Assembly (NCBI GenBank): GCA_003648455.1
Contig: QMPG01000190.1
Location: 1-6,181 of the forward strand
Reading direction: 5' to 3'
DNA from: Bacteroidota bacterium
GTDB taxonomy: Bacteria > Bacteroidota > Bacteroidia > Bacteroidales > B39-G9
Length of the DNA stretch: 6,181 nt
Made by a program: the position numbers and the translations under genes
The notes under the pieces: model-generated
What the model was told of the DNA's origin: nothing
The model's input: the letters and a program-made list of their open reading frames with translations, nothing else
The model's database searches: none
Part shown: positions 3,392-6,181 of the stretch, piece after piece
Layout: every line of letters starts with the position of its first letter
Numbering within the stretch: position 1 is the stretch's first letter

Positions 3392-5776
3392 CTATTTTTT
3401 CACATACTTATCAAACCACTCGATCATCTCACTTAATACATGTAGATTGGATTCCCTTGCAGAATAACCGTGCCCTTCATAAGGTAAAATAACTAATCGG
3501 GCAGTAGCTCCATTTCCTTTCAAAGCCTGATAAAATCGTTTTGATTGAAGTGGAAAAGTTCCGGAATTGTCATCATCTTCTCCGTGAATTAGAAGAATTG
3601 GAGCTTTGATCTTTTCAGCAAACATAAATGGTGAAACTTTAATATAGAAATCTTTTGCTTCCCAAAAAGTTCTGCGTTCACTTTGAAAACCGAAAGGAGT
3701 CAAAGCTCGGTTGTAAGCTCCACTTTTGGCAATACCAGCAGCACAAAGTTCGGAATGAGCAAGAACATTTGCTACCATAAAAGCTCCATAACTGTGCCCT
3801 GTAATTCCTACTCTCTTGGGATCTATAATTCCTCTTTCATCAAGATAATTTATTGCCGCTTCCACACTACCGACAGTCTGTTCAATAAAAGTTTCATTAA
3901 CTGTTTCCGGGTTTCCAACAATCGGAATTGAAGCTCTGGAGAGAACAGCATATCCCTGCAAAACAAAATATTTTATGGATGCACCCCAGAAATTAATGAA
4001 TTTATTGGGAGTCGAATCAACCTGACCTGCCGTAATTCGGTTCGTATATTCTTCTGGATAGGCATCGATAACCAATGGTAATCGTTCTCCTTTTTTATAA
4101 TTCGCAGGAAAATATAATTCTCCCGAAAGAGAAATACTATCTTTTCTGATATATGTAACGAGTTCCTTTTTCAGATTCGTAATTTCAGGGTAAGGATTTG
4201 GATAATTTGTAATTCTTTCCTTTTTACCATTTCTCAAATCGACAAAGAAATAGTTAGGAGGATTTTTTTTATTCTCACTTCTAATAACAATTTTATGGAA
4301 ATCCTTTCCTATAAAACCGGAAATAGTTTCAAAGAAATTTTCCTGACACTTGAATAGAATTTTTTTCTTTTTTGTTTGGAAATTGTATTTTGCCAGATAT
4401 GGAAAATTCCCATCCGGAGTTGCTCCCTTATTGTTTATGAAATAGACATAATCGTTGTTTTTCACAAAAACCCAGTATCCATTCTTTGTCTTTTTCATAA
4501 CAAGATAACCGGGATAGTTGTAATTATCGTTAATGCTTAAATCATATACAAGTTTGGATTTATCTTTCCCTATTTTGAAAAGCCAACCCTTTTGCCATAA
4601 TTTATCTCGGTCATATTCATAATAAATAAGTTCATCTTCATTTTCTGACCAGTCAATCCAAGAATATCGTTGTTTGATTTTGAAAATTTCTTCCGGTTCA
4701 TCAGAAAAAGGGGCATTAAACCTCATAACTTTATCTCTGAAATCAACTTTATTTTTAGGATTACCTTCATCGAGAGCTTCTACCCAGATGAGAGAAGCAT
4801 CCTTAAGTGGTTGCCATTGAAATCTGCGAGGACCGATATAAGTTCCTCCGATTGGAATTTGATCCTGTAAAGGTCGTTCGTAAATTTCTTTTATTAAGTT
4901 CCCTTTCATATTTATGATTTCATACTTTTTGGTAAAATAATAGTAAGGAACCATGCAAGAATATGGTCTTTTTATCTTTTCCAACAAAATATATTTGTTA
5001 TCAGGTGAAATATCAATATCTTCATAAATCGCAGAATTCCCGATTTTTTTAGAAGTTCCTTTTTCAGTATCGAGCAATATTAATTGTGAAGTGAAGTAGT
5101 AATCAAACAATATCTCATCAAATTTATCTTTCAAAAGATTCTGATATGTTCGAATAGTGCTGGTTTTACCACTAGTTTCTTCGATTATTGGAGAATTGGG
5201 GATTAAAGGTTTTTTCGGTGCTTTTCCACGATTTTCAGGAATTGATTTGATAAGCAGTGTTTTGTTGTCATTCAACCAGAAAATTCCAGTATCTTCAAAA
5301 ATATCATTGATTTTTATCCCTTTTATAATTTTTGATTTTCCGGAACTTACATCAGCAATTATTAATTTGATCCCAGTTTCAGTTTCGTAAGTAATCGCCA
5401 GTTTCTTATAATCAAAGGAAATTCTGTAACTTCTGAGCTTGATATTTTCAGGAAGTTTAACTGTGGTTATTGTATTTTTTTTTAAATTGTGAATTTTTAT
5501 ATATTTTAGAGGGAACATATCCATTGGAGCATTAAGTTTTTTGGAAAGTTCAATTCCAGCCAGTTTTTCCGATGGGTCGGATAGTTGCTCCAGATTTTGA
5601 TGCTTTTGATAAGTTATTTCAAATCCAATTTCTCCGAATGGAATAAAATAGATCGAAGGAATTGCAGGAGTATCAAAGATTTTTACGATATTTCCCGGTG
5701 GAAGTTTATAACCGCTCTCGGCTAATACTAAACTAATAAATAGCAGTTCTATAAATATTATAATAAATTTTCTCAT
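3392..5776 (-). CDS. secreted S9-family serine peptidase, glutamyl endopeptidase (S9D) type
   Basis: 794 residues from the ATG at 5776. An N-terminal signal peptide (MRKFIIIFIELLFISLVLA, cleavage probably before ESGYK) indicates export to the periplasm or cell surface. Residues of about 25-530 form the beta-propeller typical of prolyl-oligopeptidase relatives, including PYYYFTKKYEI, PIGGTYIGPRRFQWQ and LIWVEALDEGNPK, blocks I associate with the glutamyl endopeptidase branch. The C-terminal alpha/beta-hydrolase domain (about 540-794) has a full triad: Ser662 in GHSYGA, Asp735 in HGEDDDNSGT and His769 in EGHGYSARES. RTFWEA and SGTFPLQSKRFYQALKG are also characteristic. The likely role is cleavage of peptides, perhaps after Glu, for nutrient use. 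The gene follows ade by 21 bp, suggesting co-transcription. A TTG at 5794 would extend the frame by six residues but spoil the signal peptide; neither start has a good Shine-Dalgarno sequence. Confidence 0.9.
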   Translation of the reverse strand: MRKFIIIFIELLFISLVLAESGYKLPPGNIVKIFDTPAIPSIYFIPFGEIGFEITYQKHQNLEQLSDPSEKLAGIELSKKLNAPMDMFPLKYIKIHNLKKNTITTVKLPENIKLRSYRISFDYKKLAITYETETGIKLIIADVSSGKSKIIKGIKINDIFEDTGIFWLNDNKTLLIKSIPENRGKAPKKPLIPNSPIIEETSGKTSTIRTYQNLLKDKFDEILFDYYFTSQLILLDTEKGTSKKIGNSAIYEDIDISPDNKYILLEKIKRPYSCMVPYYYFTKKYEIINMKGNLIKEIYERPLQDQIPIGGTYIGPRRFQWQPLKDASLIWVEALDEGNPKNKVDFRDKVMRFNAPFSDEPEEIFKIKQRYSWIDWSENEDELIYYEYDRDKLWQKGWLFKIGKDKSKLVYDLSINDNYNYPGYLVMKKTKNGYWVFVKNNDYVYFINNKGATPDGNFPYLAKYNFQTKKKKILFKCQENFFETISGFIGKDFHKIVIRSENKKNPPNYFFVDLRNGKKERITNYPNPYPEITNLKKELVTYIRKDSISLSGELYFPANYKKGERLPLVIDAYPEEYTNRITAGQVDSTPNKFINFWGASIKYFVLQGYAVLSRASIPIVGNPETVNETFIEQTVGSVEAAINYLDERGIIDPKRVGITGHSYGAFMVANVLAHSELCAAGIAKSGAYNRALTPFGFQSERRTFWEAKDFYIKVSPFMFAEKIKAPILLIHGEDDDNSGTFPLQSKRFYQALKGNGATARLVILPYEGHGYSARESNLHVLSEMIEWFDKYVKK

Positions 5777-5797
5777 ATTTTTTTCATTAAACAAAAG

Positions 5798-6181
5798 TTA
5801 ATTATCTTGGAAGATATCAAGAAATTTGAATTTTTCAACATCAAATAATCCTTTATCACTTAATTTTATTTTTGGAATAACAAGTAAAGCCATAAATGAT
5901 AGAGTCATAAAAGGTGCATTTAAATTTGAACCAAGAGATTTTGCCATAGAATCTAATTCCAAATATTTTCTGGCAACATAAAAATAGCTTTTATTACTCA
6001 TAATACCTGCAATTGGTAAAGGTAAAATCATTTCTTTATTTGCAGAAACTGCACAAATACCACCTTTATTCTCAATAATTATATTAACAGCTCTGCAAAT
6101 CGTTTTATCATCGATGCCAACAGCAATTATATTATGAGAATCATGAGCTACACTAGAACCCATAGCTCCTTTTTTTAATGC
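5798..6181 (-). CDS. ade: adenine deaminase, C-terminal part (cut by window edge)
   Basis: The frame is open through the right edge (codons for A-L-K-K-G-A precede the Met at 6163), so only the last 127 residues are visible. They match the end of bacterial adenine deaminase: [14 protein letters not shown], then the helical stretch before [11 protein letters not shown], then [30 protein letters not shown]. The enzyme converts adenine to hypoxanthine and ammonia in purine salvage, in the cytoplasm. The metal-binding amidohydrolase core lies upstream outside the window. The Met at 6163 is internal and should not be taken as a start. The S9 peptidase gene begins 21 bp after the stop codon, in the same direction. 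Confidence 0.93.
   Translation of the reverse strand, partial: ALKKGAMGSSVAHDSHNIIAVGIDDKTICRAVNIIIENKGGICAVSANKEMILPLPIAGIMSNKSYFYVARKYLELDSMAKSLGSNLNAPFMTLSFMALLVIPKIKLSDKGLFDVEKFKFLDIFQDN

Noticed and set aside
3012..5390. Plus-strand open frames of 66-82 codons opposite the repressor and peptidase genes
   Set aside because: They lie antisense to clearly recognised proteins and show no family motifs or start signals.
5777..5794. TTG at 5794 as the start of the S9 peptidase
   Set aside because: It would put MFNEKN before the basic n-region of a good signal peptide and has no Shine-Dalgarno sequence; ATG at 5776 gives a standard signal peptide.
6161..6163. ATG at 6163 as start of a 121-residue protein, preceded by an AAAGGAG-like sequence
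   Set aside because: The frame stays open to the window edge with residues that match adenine deaminase ([15 protein letters not shown]), and the AAAGGAG is only 2 nt from the ATG, too close to act as a ribosome binding site.

Overview
The window is AT-rich, about 6.2 kb, and looks like chromosomal DNA of a Gram-negative (diderm) bacterium with low GC content. It carries a periplasm-type secreted peptidase, a TonB C-terminal domain, clear Shine-Dalgarno sequences and, upstream of the blaI-like gene, a promoter fitting the TAnnTTTG / TTG layout known from Bacteroidota. A member of the FCB superphylum (Cloacimonadota- or Bacteroidota-like) would fit, but nothing in the window fixes the taxon.

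Left part (1-1476, + strand): a mobile-element scrap zone. It starts inside an Rpn-family PD-(D/E)XK nuclease (recombination-promoting nuclease / 'putative transposase'). The C-terminal tail of this gene is thrown out of frame by two A8 runs, each one base longer than the frame needs. After a short gap comes a 99-codon remnant of the C-terminal end of a DDE-type transposase, followed by a cluster of inverted and direct repeats that may be the decayed end of that element.

Middle part (1477-3333, - strand): a two-gene regulatory unit. The first gene is a BlaI/MecI-type winged-helix repressor. The second, overlapping it by 8 nt, is a BlaR1-type M56 zinc-peptidase membrane sensor whose C-terminus is a TonB C-terminal domain rather than a penicillin-binding sensor. 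In front of the repressor gene lies a perfect 18-bp inverted repeat placed between the promoter elements, with a second, imperfect copy two helical turns downstream; this is the layout expected for autorepression. Inside the sensor gene an unusually strong Shine-Dalgarno sequence precedes an in-frame ATG. Starting there would give a separate 132-residue TonB-domain protein that begins with a lipoprotein-like signal peptide. This possible second product is the most interesting observation in the window. About 110 bp upstream of the promoter lies a tandem pair of 24-bp repeats resembling the terminal repeats of IS21-family elements.

Right part (3392-6181, - strand): the end of an adenine deaminase gene (ade, cut by the window edge) is followed after 21 bp by a gene for a secreted S9-family serine peptidase of the glutamyl-endopeptidase (S9D) type with a complete catalytic triad. 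The two are probably co-transcribed. They share orientation with the blaI-blaR1 pair, but a 270-bp gap with its own promoter and operator separates the two units. No rRNA, tRNA or CRISPR array was seen.
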